Shown here: in pieces, positions 24,824-35,953 of the stretch
Position numbering within the stretch: the stretch's first letter is position 1
Layout: the number at the start of each line of letters is the position of its first letter
Assembly (NCBI GenBank): GCA_002104945.1
Contig: MCFH01000027.1
Location: 146,001 to 210,000, forward strand
Direction: 5' to 3'
DNA: 64,000 bases
DNA from: Piromyces finnis
Taxonomy: Eukaryota > Neocallimastigomycota > Neocallimastigomycetes > Neocallimastigales > Neocallimastigaceae
The notes under the pieces: model-generated
What the model was told of the DNA's origin: nothing
Seen by the model: only the letters and a program-made list of their open reading frames with translations
Database searches by the model: none
Program-made: the position numbers and the translations under genes

Positions 24824-25611
24824 TGTAAAGATATAATATATATCTTTAGATTATTTAATAATTAATTATTAATTATTAAATAATAAATTAATATTTAGTA
24901 AAACTGATTATAAAATTTTTGAGTAAATTTTATGGAATAATTTAATAATAAATTATTTTATAATAATTCCGTTAAATTTAAATTAAGATAAATATTTAAG
25001 TTTAAGGAATAAAAGAATTTTAATTAAATTTAAATATTTCAAATATTTTAAATAATTAAAATATTTTTCAAATACTTTTTATTTAATTTTAGAATAGATT
25101 ATACTTTTTTATTTAAATTTAGAATAGTTTAATAATTTTAACTTAGTTTTAAAAATAGATTTATTTATATTTCAATAGGAAATATATTAAGAATAGTATT
25201 GATAATATTAAATTAATTTATAGAAAATACATGGGCTTTATTCAATTTTGAGTTTACTCAAATTGAATTAAAAGTATAATGAATTAGTTTAGTTTAGTTC
25301 TGTTATTTTATTATTTAATTAAATTAGTTTTGTTTATTTTATATTAAATATATGTTTATTTAAATAGAATAATATATTAGAATATAATTATGAAAAAATA
25401 TAAATACATGTAATTTTTATTTGTTAAATCGATGTAATTGTTATTTTCAATTTTTTAATTATTAACTATTATATAGCTAATAATATTTTTAAGAGTTTAA
25501 ATAAAATGTTTTCTTAAAATAAAAATTTAATGTTTTATTTTTTTATTTTTGTGTTAATAAAAATTGTTTTGTTTTAAGTATGAAATCTGTTTTAAATTTT
25601 ATACTTTTACA
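24824..25611 (+). repeat. 5' LTR of element E (788 bp)
   Basis: Starts TGTAAAGATATA and ends ACTTTTACA. It is related to the B LTR but diverged. No difference from the 3' copy was seen. TATAAATA lies at 25399-25406. Confidence 0.93.
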
Positions 25612-25622
25612 ATAACAATTAC
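25434..25622 (+). promoter_or_regulatory. Self-priming pair of element E
   Basis: GTAATTGTTAT (25434-25444) in the LTR is the exact reverse complement of ATAACAATTAC (25612-25622) right after the LTR. The LTR copy lies 35 bases downstream of the TATA box start. Confidence 0.8.
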
Positions 25623-25739
25623 CTTTTCTTATTAAAAAACACGTTTTATATTTAATAATAAAACAATTTTTATTTTCTGAAGTTACAACATTGGGAATTG
25701 CTACCGTAGAAAATTTGGAACTTTTCGGAAATTTTTTTT

Positions 25740-26020
25740 TTGTCTACTTGAGTAGCCTACCTTGTGGAACTATTTATGGTGTAACTTCTGTCAGTGTAAC
25801 ATTAATTTTGTGTTACCCTACTTTGTGAAATTCTAAATAAATTTTGTGAAACACTACTTTGTGGAACTATAATTGTGGAATTTTTACCTACTTGTGGAAC
25901 ACTACCTTGTGAAATCCTTCCTTCGTGGAATTCTTTTGAACGAATCTCGTGGAACTTTGCTTGTGGAACTTCTACTCTGTGAAACTTTCCTTTTTATATT
26001 GGAATTGGAATAAGTGTAAC
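25740..26020 (+). repeat. Irregular TGTGGAAC-type repeats in the E leader
   Basis: More than ten irregularly spaced variants of TGTGGAAC, TGTGAAAC and GTGTAAC, often after CTAC or CCTAC. They occupy the place of the 41-bp repeats of the B leader and share short TCTAC-type cores with them. Function unknown. Confidence 0.55.
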
Positions 26021-26129
26021 TCTACTGTATGGAACAATGAAATCTTTATATATAAAATCTATCTGTAATACTAATAGAAATATATTTATGAAATACTCTT
26101 GTTTTTAAATTGATGAAACTCTTTTAAAA

Positions 26130-27685
26130 TTAAATTTAATTATAATATACTATAAAAAGAACTCGCTCGACACCGTTTGATAGGATAGAGTCTGAGCGAC
26201 ATCTTTTATACATAGTATATTATAAATTAAATTGGATATATACAATTAAAAGAGTAAATTAAATCAAAAAATTAATTGCAAAGTAAGAAAATTAAAACTT
26301 ATTTAAAAAGAAAGAAAATTAAGAAAAAGTTAATAAAATTTTAAAATTATTTAAATATATTGAGAAATAAGTGAATTAGTATGTTGATTTCACTTATTTG
26401 AATGAATTATTAATTGTTATTTTGAAATGAACTTATTATATACTTAAAAGACCTCGCTCGACACCGTTTGATAGGATAGAGTCTGAGCGACATCTTTTAA
26501 ACATGGTATATAATAATTATAGAATTATTTAAAATATATTGTATGAAAATTAAAATTTTGATATTTATTAATTAAAATGAAATTGAGAAATAAGTGAATT
26601 AAAATGTAAATATCACTTATTGGAAAAAGTTATTTTATTGAAATATATTTATTATATATTATAAAAGACCTCGCTCGACACCTTTTGATAGGATAGAGTC
26701 TGAGCGACATCTTTTAGACGTAGTATATAATAATTTTAGATTTATTTAAAATACATTGAGAAATATGAAAATTAAAATTTTGATATTTATTAATTAAAAG
26801 TAGTTGAGGAATAAGTTATCTTATTGAAATAAATTTATTATATACTATAAAAGACCTCGCTCGACACCTTTTGATAGGATAGAGTCTGAGCGACATCTTT
26901 AGATATTGTATATAATAAATTAAATTGAATATATAATTAAAACAAATTAAAATTTGATTATATAATAAGTAAATTTGAAATGAATTTATTATATACTTAA
27001 AAGACCTCGCTCGACACCTTTTGATAGGATAGAGTCTGAGCGACATCTTTTAGATATAGTATATAATAAATTAAAATTAAGAAATGAATTAAAATTTTAC
27101 AATAAAAGTAAAAGTAATAAATGTGTAAAGTTAGTTAAATAAATAAATTATTCTTTATTATAATAAGATTTCGATGACACCTTTTTAGAGGACAGAGTCA
27201 GATCGACATCTTTTTGGGAAATAGTATATAATAAATTAAATTGAAAATACTATAAATTAATTTAACTTGAAAATTTGAAATATATAATTTTATTTAATGA
27301 AGTTAGAAAATGATTTGATATTTAAAATCACTTTTAAAATAATTTAACTTCATACTAAATAAAGAACTCGACGACACCTTTTCTTTAAAGGATAGAGTCA
27401 GGTCGACTTCTTTAATATGAAGATACAATATAAATTCGATTAACTAACTAAATAAATAAAATATATTCAAGGATTATATATTATTAATTAAATTAGATAA
27501 ATACAATTAAGAAGTTTATTAAATAATATATTAAAATATTATGAAGTAATACGAAAACGAGCTTAAAAAAAAATAATTTAATTTCATTGTAATAACATGT
27601 TTTATACTTTATAAAGAATTCGCTGACACCAGTTGATAGGATGGAGTTGACTTCTTTTATATAAATGTGTATTTTATATAACTGA
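26130..27685 (+). repeat. Array of eight long hairpins in the E leader
   Basis: Cores with GACACC begin near 26169, 26460, 26676, 26863, 27014, 27176, 27373 and 27624, at spacings of about 150-290 bases. The first five share CTCGCTCGACACC, TTTGATAGGATAGAGTC and TGAGCGACATCTTT with few changes. The last three are more diverged but keep stem pairing (for example CGACGACACC with AGGTCGACTTC). Outer arms such as TTATTATATACTATA and TATAGTATATAATAA extend each stem to about 30-40 bp. Element B has one related hairpin at 20881-20983. Confidence 0.88.
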
Positions 27686-28254
27686 ATATTTGACTAAATA
27701 GAAAATTCTTAATAATTAGAATATAAATTTAAAGCATTTTTAATTTGATTTGAATTTATCAACAAAAGTCAATACAAATTTAGTTATTTAAAAAGTTATA
27801 CATTTATTAAAAAAAAAAAAAAAAAAAAAATTAATTTTATATTTCGTAAATTAAGATAATTTGAATGTAATAGTTTATTAAATAATTCATTAAACAAATG
27901 ATTAAGATTAATAATTAAAATAATTTGAATTCAATATGAGGAGGTTTTACAAATTTAGTTGTTAAATCAATTATGTTTTTTATAATTAATAAATTAAAAT
28001 AAATTAATTAAATAAAGAATTTCTTATAATTGTAGAATAAATTCACAAATTTAATTTGATTTGAATTTATTATAAAGAAGTTATTGTATATCTAGTTAAT
28101 AAGTTTATATTTTTATTAAGAAGTAAGTTTTATATTTAAAAGATTCAAATAACTTGAATAAATTAATATAGTAGCTTTGATTGAATAATTATAAAGTTAA
28201 ATAAATATATAATAAGAAATGAGTGTAATATTTTTTTATTCTTAATAATATGAT

Positions 28255-29760
28255 GGTAGTGAAATCAGAGCTAGAAAATTAATCTATTCTGGATCTGTTC
28301 TTAATTTCATTTAGTATTGTAGAATTAGAAATAGCTATAATAGAAATTAATGAGGAATAGTTTTAGTAATAGTAACAATTTGATAATATAATAGTTAGTA
28401 TTAATAATAATTAAAAAAAAAATAGAATTAATAAATACAACAAATGAAAAAAAAAATATAATAAAATGTAATAAATAGAATAAATTAATAAATAGAATAA
28501 GTTAATAAATATGATAAATGTAATAAATATAATGAATAAAACAAATATAAATTAATGTAATATGTATAATAATTATAAGAGTTTTTAATAAATGAATAGT
28601 TTTTATGTACTTAATAAAACGAACTTTATAAAGGAAAAAAAAAAAAAAAAAAAAAGATTTTAATCTTTATACAATTCTTTTTAATGGAAGTATAATGAGA
28701 TTGATAACTAAAATTACTATATATTGATTGTAGGAAATTAAATGATATAATTATTGAAATTCATATATTCCTTTAATCAATAAATAAGATAAATGGAGTA
28801 AAATATGTTTTTAAACTAAATTTAAATATATCAATAGCTTAGTAATAATTAAATAAGGTGATGAATTTAAAATTGCTTTAATCTTTATATGGCATTTTTA
28901 ATTTATTATCATACCTTTTATTCAAAAATGTATCAGCTCTATTTTAATATTTTAAGTGATGCTTTTGATGAAGTATTTTAATTACTTTATAATTAATAAT
29001 ATTTAGTACAACATTATGTATATGTTTATATCAATTCTGTGATGTTTTATTGATGATATTTAAATTTATGAATTCATTGTTAAATTTTTAAAAAAAGAAA
29101 TAATTTTATAATACCATATATTGATAAATTATAAAATAAAAGAGAATTATAAATATGCTAAAAGTATTTTAAAAATGTCTAAAAATGATAAATTTGTTAA
29201 TTAAATTATAGTATTTACTTGATGACTTGATACCACTTTTGTTTATTTAATAATAAGATTAAAAAAAAATAGTGGTATAGTTAATATAATTATTGAATGA
29301 TGTTTTTCCATTATTATTAATGAATGTTAATTTTTTTACAAATATTTTATTACTAAGAATTTTGTTATATTTATTTGCTTAATAATAACCTTTAAAAAAA
29401 AAAAAAAGTTCCACTTGGTTTAAAGTTTGTACAATAATAAAAAACATTTAATACTCTTTAAATGCTATTTTCTTTATAATTTTAGAATTGTCTGTTTGAT
29501 ATATTTTATATAAATTTTATCACAGACTTTTCATTTAAATGAGAGGGTGAACGAGATATTGTTCCAATATCTCCGTTGGTTAATAAAATCGAATTGATTG
29601 TTATATTGGAATCTACTTATAATATTTTATTGTAATCAATCAATCAATTTCAATTTTATACAAACTATGGATTTAATTTAAAATTTAATATTGAAATTTC
29701 TTCAGCTAATAAACCAAAGAAAGTTGAACAGATTACTATAAGTATTAATAAAAAGTATTA
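28255..29760 (+). pseudogene. Decayed pol of element E
   Basis: Fragments collinear with B are visible: protease (about 28255-28330, TCTGGATCTGTTCTTAATTT against the B DSGSDLNF codons), RT (about 28710-29200, GTAGGAAATTAAATGA and following) and integrase (about 29535-29760, GAGAGGGTGAACGAGATATT against the B ETDGQTERVNGI region). Stops and indels are frequent. Many differences from B are C to T or G to A. The 431-bp LTR of B is absent here. Confidence 0.8.
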
Positions 29761-30089
29761 AAATTGTAAAATAGAATTTTAATCATGCATAAGAAGATTA
29801 TAAAAGTCATGATGATCAAGAAGAATTGAATTTGAAACTTAAGTAAATGTTTTGTTTTGAATACTTAAATAAAAATGTTAATAGAAAACAATTTATAAAT
29901 AACCATAATCTGAATATAAAAACAAATGGATTCTTGATGATTAAGTTTTAGATAAATTATTAGAATTATGTATAAGTAACAAGAATGATAATAAGAGTAT
30001 AAATAAATTAAATACTTATATATTTTTTTAACAATGTTATGATTTAGAAAAAGTAGTAACCATTTGTTATTTAAATTTCTTCAAGAAAA

Positions 30090-30123
30090 TAATCTCGCAG
30101 GAGCTCGACTTAAAGGGCGAGAT
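30090..30123 (+). promoter_or_regulatory. 3' hairpin and polypurine region of element E
   Basis: ATCTCGC and GGCGAGAT arms enclose AGGAGCTCGAC, directly before the 3' LTR. It is almost the same as in B (32393-32426), while neighbouring coding sequence has decayed, which suggests a cis-acting role. Confidence 0.65.
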
Positions 30124-30911
30124 TGTAAAGATATAATATATATCTTTAGATTATTTAATAATTAATTATTAATTATTAAATAATAAATTAATATTTAGTA
30201 AAACTGATTATAAAATTTTTGAGTAAATTTTATGGAATAATTTAATAATAAATTATTTTATAATAATTCCGTTAAATTTAAATTAAGATAAATATTTAAG
30301 TTTAAGGAATAAAAGAATTTTAATTAAATTTAAATATTTCAAATATTTTAAATAATTAAAATATTTTTCAAATACTTTTTATTTAATTTTAGAATAGATT
30401 ATACTTTTTTATTTAAATTTAGAATAGTTTAATAATTTTAACTTAGTTTTAAAAATAGATTTATTTATATTTCAATAGGAAATATATTAAGAATAGTATT
30501 GATAATATTAAATTAATTTATAGAAAATACATGGGCTTTATTCAATTTTGAGTTTACTCAAATTGAATTAAAAGTATAATGAATTAGTTTAGTTTAGTTC
30601 TGTTATTTTATTATTTAATTAAATTAGTTTTGTTTATTTTATATTAAATATATGTTTATTTAAATAGAATAATATATTAGAATATAATTATGAAAAAATA
30701 TAAATACATGTAATTTTTATTTGTTAAATCGATGTAATTGTTATTTTCAATTTTTTAATTATTAACTATTATATAGCTAATAATATTTTTAAGAGTTTAA
30801 ATAAAATGTTTTCTTAAAATAAAAATTTAATGTTTTATTTTTTTATTTTTGTGTTAATAAAAATTGTTTTGTTTTAAGTATGAAATCTGTTTTAAATTTT
30901 ATACTTTTACA
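30124..30911 (+). repeat. 3' LTR of element E (788 bp)
   Basis: Second copy of the E LTR, same length as 24824-25611, followed by the duplication ATTTC (30912-30916). An apparent ORF start at 30880 lies in this LTR and is not a real start. Confidence 0.93.
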
Positions 30912-30916
30912 ATTTC

Positions 30917-32394
30917 TTAATGATAAAAATTCTTCGTCCCCTCCGATTAGGAATATTAATAAAGTTAAAATTGATAAAGAAGGATTTTTACTTTATGATA
31001 ATTTAATTTATGTTCCTTCTTCACTAAGAACTAGGGTCTTGGAATTACATCATGATTCTATTTCTGCTGGTCACTTTGGTGTTAATAAAACTATTGAATT
31101 AATTAGTAGAAATTTTTGGTGGCCAAAGTTTAGTTATGATGTTAAAAAGTTTATAAAGTCTTGTGAAACTTGTTGTAAAGCTAAAGTTCCAAGACATAAA
31201 CCATATGGTTTGCTTTCTCCTCTTTCCACACCTAATAGAGCTTGGTCGGAATTGTCAATGGATTTTATTGTCGAGCTTCCTAAATCCAAAGACATGACTA
31301 CCATTATGGTTATAGTAGATAGGTTAACAAAAATGGCTCATTTTATTCCTTTAAGATGTTTGCCTACTGCTTCTATAGCAGCTGATGTTTTTGTTAACAA
31401 TATCTTTAAATTACATGGTTTTCCTGATTCCATCATTTCTGATCGAGGTACTCAATTTACCTCAGACTTTTGGAATCGTTTATGTAATTTGTTAAATATT
31501 AAACTTGCTTTTTCTACTGCAAACCATCCTGAAACTGATGGTCAAACGGAGAGGGTAAACGGGATATTGGAACAATATCTCCGTTGTTTTATTAACGAAA
31601 AACAGAATAATTGGGTTGACTTGTTACCTTTTGCTGAATTTGCTTATAACAATACTTTACAGCAATCAATCAACCAATCTCCGTTTTTCGCTAATTATGG
31701 GTTCAATCCAAAATTTAACCCTGAAATCCCTTCAGCGAATAGACCAAATAGAGCTGAACAAAGAATTTTGGATATTACTGAAAACATTAAATTTTTAAAA
31801 GTAAATCTTGATCAAGCAAAAGAAACCTACAAAAAGTATGCTGATCAAAAGAGAATGGAATCCCCAGATTTCGAAGTTGGTAAAAAAGTTTGGTTATTAA
31901 AAGGTATTAATCCTTCAAATAAAAATATCAAAAGAAAACTTGCTGATCAAATGCTTGGACCTTTTGAAATAATCAAGAAGGTAAGCCCTTTAGCATTTGA
32001 ATTAAAACTACCAAACAATTTACGTTGCCACCCTGTTTTTCATGTTTCGTTATTAGAACCTTATAACGAAAATGAATTTGTAAATAGATCAGTAATGAAT
32101 AAAAGAAAAAATGTTAAGTTAACTACTGATACTATTGATAGGATTCCTGATAAGATTATTCAAGAAAGAAATTATCATGGAAAGAAATCTTTCTTGATGA
32201 CATGGAAAAATCTTGACGAAAATACTTGGATCCCGGAAGATCAAATTACAGATGTACAATTGATCCAAGAATTTTATAGAAAAAATAAAAAGTCTAGAAA
32301 AGAAAGTCAAGATCAAGTCTATACAAGGAATAACAATGGTATGATCAAACATAGATATCAACCATTTGTAATTGATATTCCTTCAAAGAAATGA
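30917..32394 (+). CDS. gag-pol: Element B Gag-Pol, 3' piece: integrase with chromodomain-like end
   Basis: Continues the B frame after E, the split Leu codon being restored across the duplication. The integrase zinc-binding HHCC region reads HHDSISAGHFG...CETCCKAK. The catalytic DDE core includes MDFIVELP, ISDRGTQFTSDFW and HPETDGQTERVNGILEQ. A C-terminal segment near 32124-32290 with KIIQERNYHGKKSFLMTWKN and TWIPEDQI resembles a chromodomain, placing B in the chromoviruses. Such domains guide integration to chromatin marks. It ends at a TGA just before the 3' hairpin. Confidence 0.92.
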
Positions 32395-32426
32395 TCTCGC
32401 AGGAGCTCGACTTTAAAGGGCGAGAT
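32393..32426 (+). promoter_or_regulatory. 3' hairpin and polypurine tract of element B
   Basis: ATCTCGC pairs with GCGAGAT around AGGAGCTCGACTTTAAAGG. The purine-rich AAAGGGCGAGA next to the 3' LTR fits a plus-strand primer. It is nearly the same as in E. Confidence 0.7.
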
Positions 32427-33150
32427 TGTAAAGATATAATATATATCTTTAAATTATTTAATAATTAATTAATAATTATTAAATAATAATTTTGATATTT
32501 TTAATGAAAAATTATTTATAAAATTTATTATATAAATTTTAAGGAATAATTAAATAAATATTAATTTTAAAATATCAAAATTGGAAATGAAATTTGGATA
32601 AATATTTAAATTAATGGATAATTAAATTTAAATATTTTAAATATTCAAATTAAATCTTAAAAAGTTCTTATTTAATTAAAAATAGTTTAATAACTTTAGC
32701 GTAGTTTTAAATTAGTATTTTTTAATAGTAAATATATAATAAATAGTATTATTAATATTTAATTAATATATAGGTAATACATGGACTGTATTCAATTTGT
32801 AGTTTACTCAAATTGAATCAAAAGTGTATTTAATTAGTTTTAGTTTAGTTTTATTATTTTATTATTTAATTAAATTAGTATTAAATTAGTTTTGTTTATT
32901 TTATATTGAATATATGTATAATTAAATAGAATAGTATATTAAAATATAATTTGTAAAAAATATAAATACATGTAAAATTTCATAGTTAAACGATGTAATT
33001 GTTATTGACTATAGTTTAGTTAATAACTAAATAAGAATAAATAAAAGAGGATATAAATAAATTTTGTTTTGTTTTTAATTTTTTATTTTTAGTGTTTTTG
33101 TTTTATTGTAAAAAATTTTATAATCTGTTTTAAATTTTAAAATTTTTACA
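32427..33150 (+). repeat. 3' LTR of element B (724 bp)
   Basis: Same length as the 5' LTR and no difference seen. It is followed by ATAGT (33151-33155) and then the rest of A pol. Confidence 0.95.
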
Positions 33151-33155
33151 ATAGT

Positions 33156-33419
33156 ATTACTGAACTTGAAGGATTAGCTGCTTTTTACTGTGTGTGTAAA
33201 TTCAAACCATTTATAACTGGCAACAATCTTGAAACATTGTTGTATACTGATCATAAACCTTTGGTCTATATTTTTAATAGTAAAGAACCCTCATCAAGTC
33301 GTCATGTTAAATGGATAATAGAGTTCAGCATTTTGAAGGTTAAAGTCTTATATGAAGAGGGGAGGAAGAATGTTATAGCTGATGCTTTATCAAGACTTCA
33401 AAGTAAATCAGGAAATGAA

Positions 33420-33480
<61 letters not shown>

Positions 33481-35084
33481 TAAATGAAAAATATGATAGC
33501 AGAAAAATCAATAATATAAAGGATATAATGGAAGAAAATATAATTAAAAATAAGAAAGAAGAATGTTCATTATTTATAAATGATAATACAGCAAATAATA
33601 ATAATATAAATAATGATTTATTTAATAATACTAATATTCCAGATAATAAACTTGGAAAAAATTATGTTAATAATTATAATATTAATTATGATAAAAATAA
33701 CAAACTGAATGATATGATATTAATTGGAAATTATAATGAAAATTGTAAAACAGATTTTGATTATATAAATAATGGAAATGATAATAATATAGAAAGTGAT
33801 AATAATAGTGATATTTGTAAAGACAATAATAATGTTATGATAAATATTAATGAGAATAACAACAAAAGAAATATGAATGATAATTATCTATATTCAAATA
33901 CGAATAATAATAGAAATATGCTAAACAATTTTATTGAAGATTTTATAACTAAAAGATTTGTATACATTGATGGAGTTCAATATTATAAACAAAATGATTT
34001 ATTAAGAAAAGTTATTACAAATAGTGATGAAAAATGGAAACTAATTAATGAAGCTCACTCTATTGGTCATGAAGGAACATACAAGACATATCACAGACTA
34101 AGAAGAGATTATTTTTGGAAAGGTATGACAAAGGATATTAAATTATTTATTAAATGTTGTCATAAATGTCAAACACGTAAACCGCAACCAACTAATATGT
34201 ATCCGGAAGATTTAGCAACTCCTCCAGGTTTACCATTTAGTAGAGTTGGTTTAGATTTAATAGGTCCGTTATATACCACTGCTAGAGGAAATAAATATAT
34301 AATCGTATTGGTAGATTATTTAACCAAATGGGTAGAAGCAGAACCTTTAATGAAAACGGAATCTGAGGATGTAATAAGATTCCTTACTAATGTATTTTCA
34401 AGACATGGTATACCAGAAGTATTAATTACAGATAATGGACCACAATTCATATCTGATAAAACAAAAGCTTTTCTAGATTTACATGATGTATATGTTCATT
34501 ATATTAGTACCTATCATCCAGCCTCAAATGGAGAAGTTGAAAATAGAAATAGAGAAATATCAAAATACTTACGATTATTAGGAAAGAAAAATAAAGATTA
34601 GGATGAAACACTACCTAGTGCATTATGGGCCCTTAGAACTGCAAAAAACGAAGTTACAAAATTTAGTAGTTTTGAACTCCTATACGGAAGAAGAGACCTC
34701 CAACCATTTGAACTTAGTATCAATGTTGATAAAAGGTTAAAAGAAGAAAATGAAGAAGAATATTATATTAGGAAATTTATAAATCATAACCAATGGATTA
34801 AAGAAGCAATAAATAATATTGAAACAGCTAATGAGCTATGGAAAGATAGAAGAAGACAAATCAAAAGACTACGTAGTGAATTTAAGCCTGGTGATTTAGT
34901 TCTAATTAGAAATTTTAATAGAAAAAAATTAGATCCTTATTATCTTGGACCTCTAAAAATTGTAAAACAACAACTTAATACTGTAACAGTATGCGATCCA
35001 ATTACAAATGATATTGCAGAAAGAAATATTCATTTAAAGAATGTAATTCCCTATATTAGTAGTTTTATTGAAATGAAACATTAA
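33156..35084 (+). pseudogene. pol: Element A pol, 3' part: RNase H end and integrase (one nonsense codon)
   Basis: Continues the A frame after B with ITELEGLAAFYCVCKFKPF (RNase H, then YTDHKPL). An AAT microsatellite (about 33420-33480) encodes an Asn run in the linker. The integrase zinc region has HSIGHEG and CCHKCQ. The DDE core has GLDLIGPL, ITDNGPQFIS and SNGEVENRNREI. A TAG at 34599-34601 replaces the Trp codon found in C (CKNKD-stop-DETLPS against EQDWDECLPS). Beyond it the frame runs to TAA at 35082 with a GPY/F-like end (LDPYYLGPLKIVK). No chromodomain is seen. Confidence 0.9.
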
Positions 35085-35097
35085 TGAAAAATACGAC

Positions 35098-35137
35098 GAC
35101 TTCAAGGGACGAAGTCTTATTTAAAGTGGGGGCCTCC
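35098..35137 (+). promoter_or_regulatory. 3' hairpin and polypurine tract of element A
   Basis: Hairpin GACTTC/GAAGTC (35098-35103 with 35111-35116) with loop AAGGGAC, then AAAGTGGGGG before the LTR. C has the same loop and position with a compensated stem pair. Confidence 0.7.
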
Positions 35138-35897
35138 TGATACAAGATGCATAGAAAAATATAATATTTTAAATATTTTATGAATAATATCTAATCCTTT
35201 TATAAATTGTATATCAATTACTAATGATAATAATAATTAAACTATATTAGTATAGATTATTATGACGCAAATGTTACACATACATTAGAATAATTAGTTA
35301 CACAAGAAAGGAAAAGATATAAAAGAGTGTGTTAAAGCAGAAGATATCAAGAGAGAGAACTTTTCATTTATAAATAATATTTGATATTTTAGTTTTAAGT
35401 ATTAGTTTTATTTTATTTTATTTTTATATTAATAGTTTTAGTTTAAGTTAGTTTTAGGTTAATAATTACGTATTTAGTATTTATTATATTTCCTTCAATT
35501 TAAATATTAGTTATAAAAGAAAAGAATATTTATTGTTTATTTTTACTATTTCAGAAAAGTTATATTTTATCATTAATAATACTTTCATCAACATATTTTT
35601 ATATTTACACATTATATTTAACTATTTATATTTATTCAATAATAACTTTCGATCCTATTAGTATTGAATGTTATTAATGTTATAATCATAATAATAATAA
35701 TAATTAAATAAAGAATCTTTAAACCAAAATCTATTTAATTATATTATTATAAAATTTATTATTTTTATTATTTATTTTTATTATTATAAAATAGAAATAA
35801 ATACAATATTAACTAATATATTATTCATATATCATTCCCTATTGCTAACGTTCATAATTATATTTTATTTATGGTGTTTTTGAAATATATTGCATCA
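35138..35897 (+). repeat. 3' LTR of element A (760 bp)
   Basis: TGATACAAG...TTGCATCA, same length as the 5' LTR with no difference seen. It is followed by TTTTTG and about 50 bp of non-element sequence before F. Confidence 0.92.
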
Positions 35898-35953
35898 TTT
35901 TTGTTAAGGAATGAACATAAATAGTTGAATTAGCTAGAATTTTAGGAATTAAT

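Larger units (their letters stand above)
24824..30911 (+). mobile_element. Element E: non-autonomous relative of B with hairpin array
   Basis: LTRs of 788 bp (24824-25611, 30124-30911) flank it, with duplication ATTTC at 24819-24823 and 30912-30916. There is no long open frame. Decayed pieces of B-like protease, RT and integrase can be aligned in order (28255-29760). The LTRs, self-priming pair, leader hairpins and 3' polypurine region are well kept, so it was probably mobilised in trans (inference). Confidence 0.9.
19849..33150 (+). mobile_element. Element B: self-priming Ty3/gypsy chromovirus nested in A
   Basis: Identical-length LTRs (724 bp) flank it, with 5-bp duplication ATAGT on both sides. 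It encodes one gag-pro-RT-RH-IN frame with a chromodomain-like C terminus. That frame is cut twice, by a solo LTR (23136-23566) and by element E (24824-30911). The three coding pieces (21048-23135, 23572-24823, 30917-32394) sum to 4818 nt, a multiple of three with no internal stop seen, so B was intact before it was hit. Confidence 0.93.
14056..35897 (+). mobile_element. Element A: Ty3/gypsy LTR retrotransposon (lineage 1), interrupted by B
   Basis: LTRs of equal length lie at 14056-14815 and 35138-35897. Gag starts at 15071 and pol follows in the -1 frame. Element B sits in the RNase H region with duplication ATAGT at 19844-19848 and 33151-33155. Pol frame and sense continue exactly across B. 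Domain order is Gag-PR-RT-RH-IN, which is Ty3/gypsy order. The element is inactive in cis: two in-frame stops and a protease with DSC instead of DTG or DSG. Confidence 0.93.

Noticed and set aside
26130-27685. Regularly spaced palindromic repeats resembling a CRISPR array.
   Set aside because: Eukaryotic context, spacing of 150-290 bases, repeats drifting along the array, and location in a retroelement leader with a single-copy relative in B.
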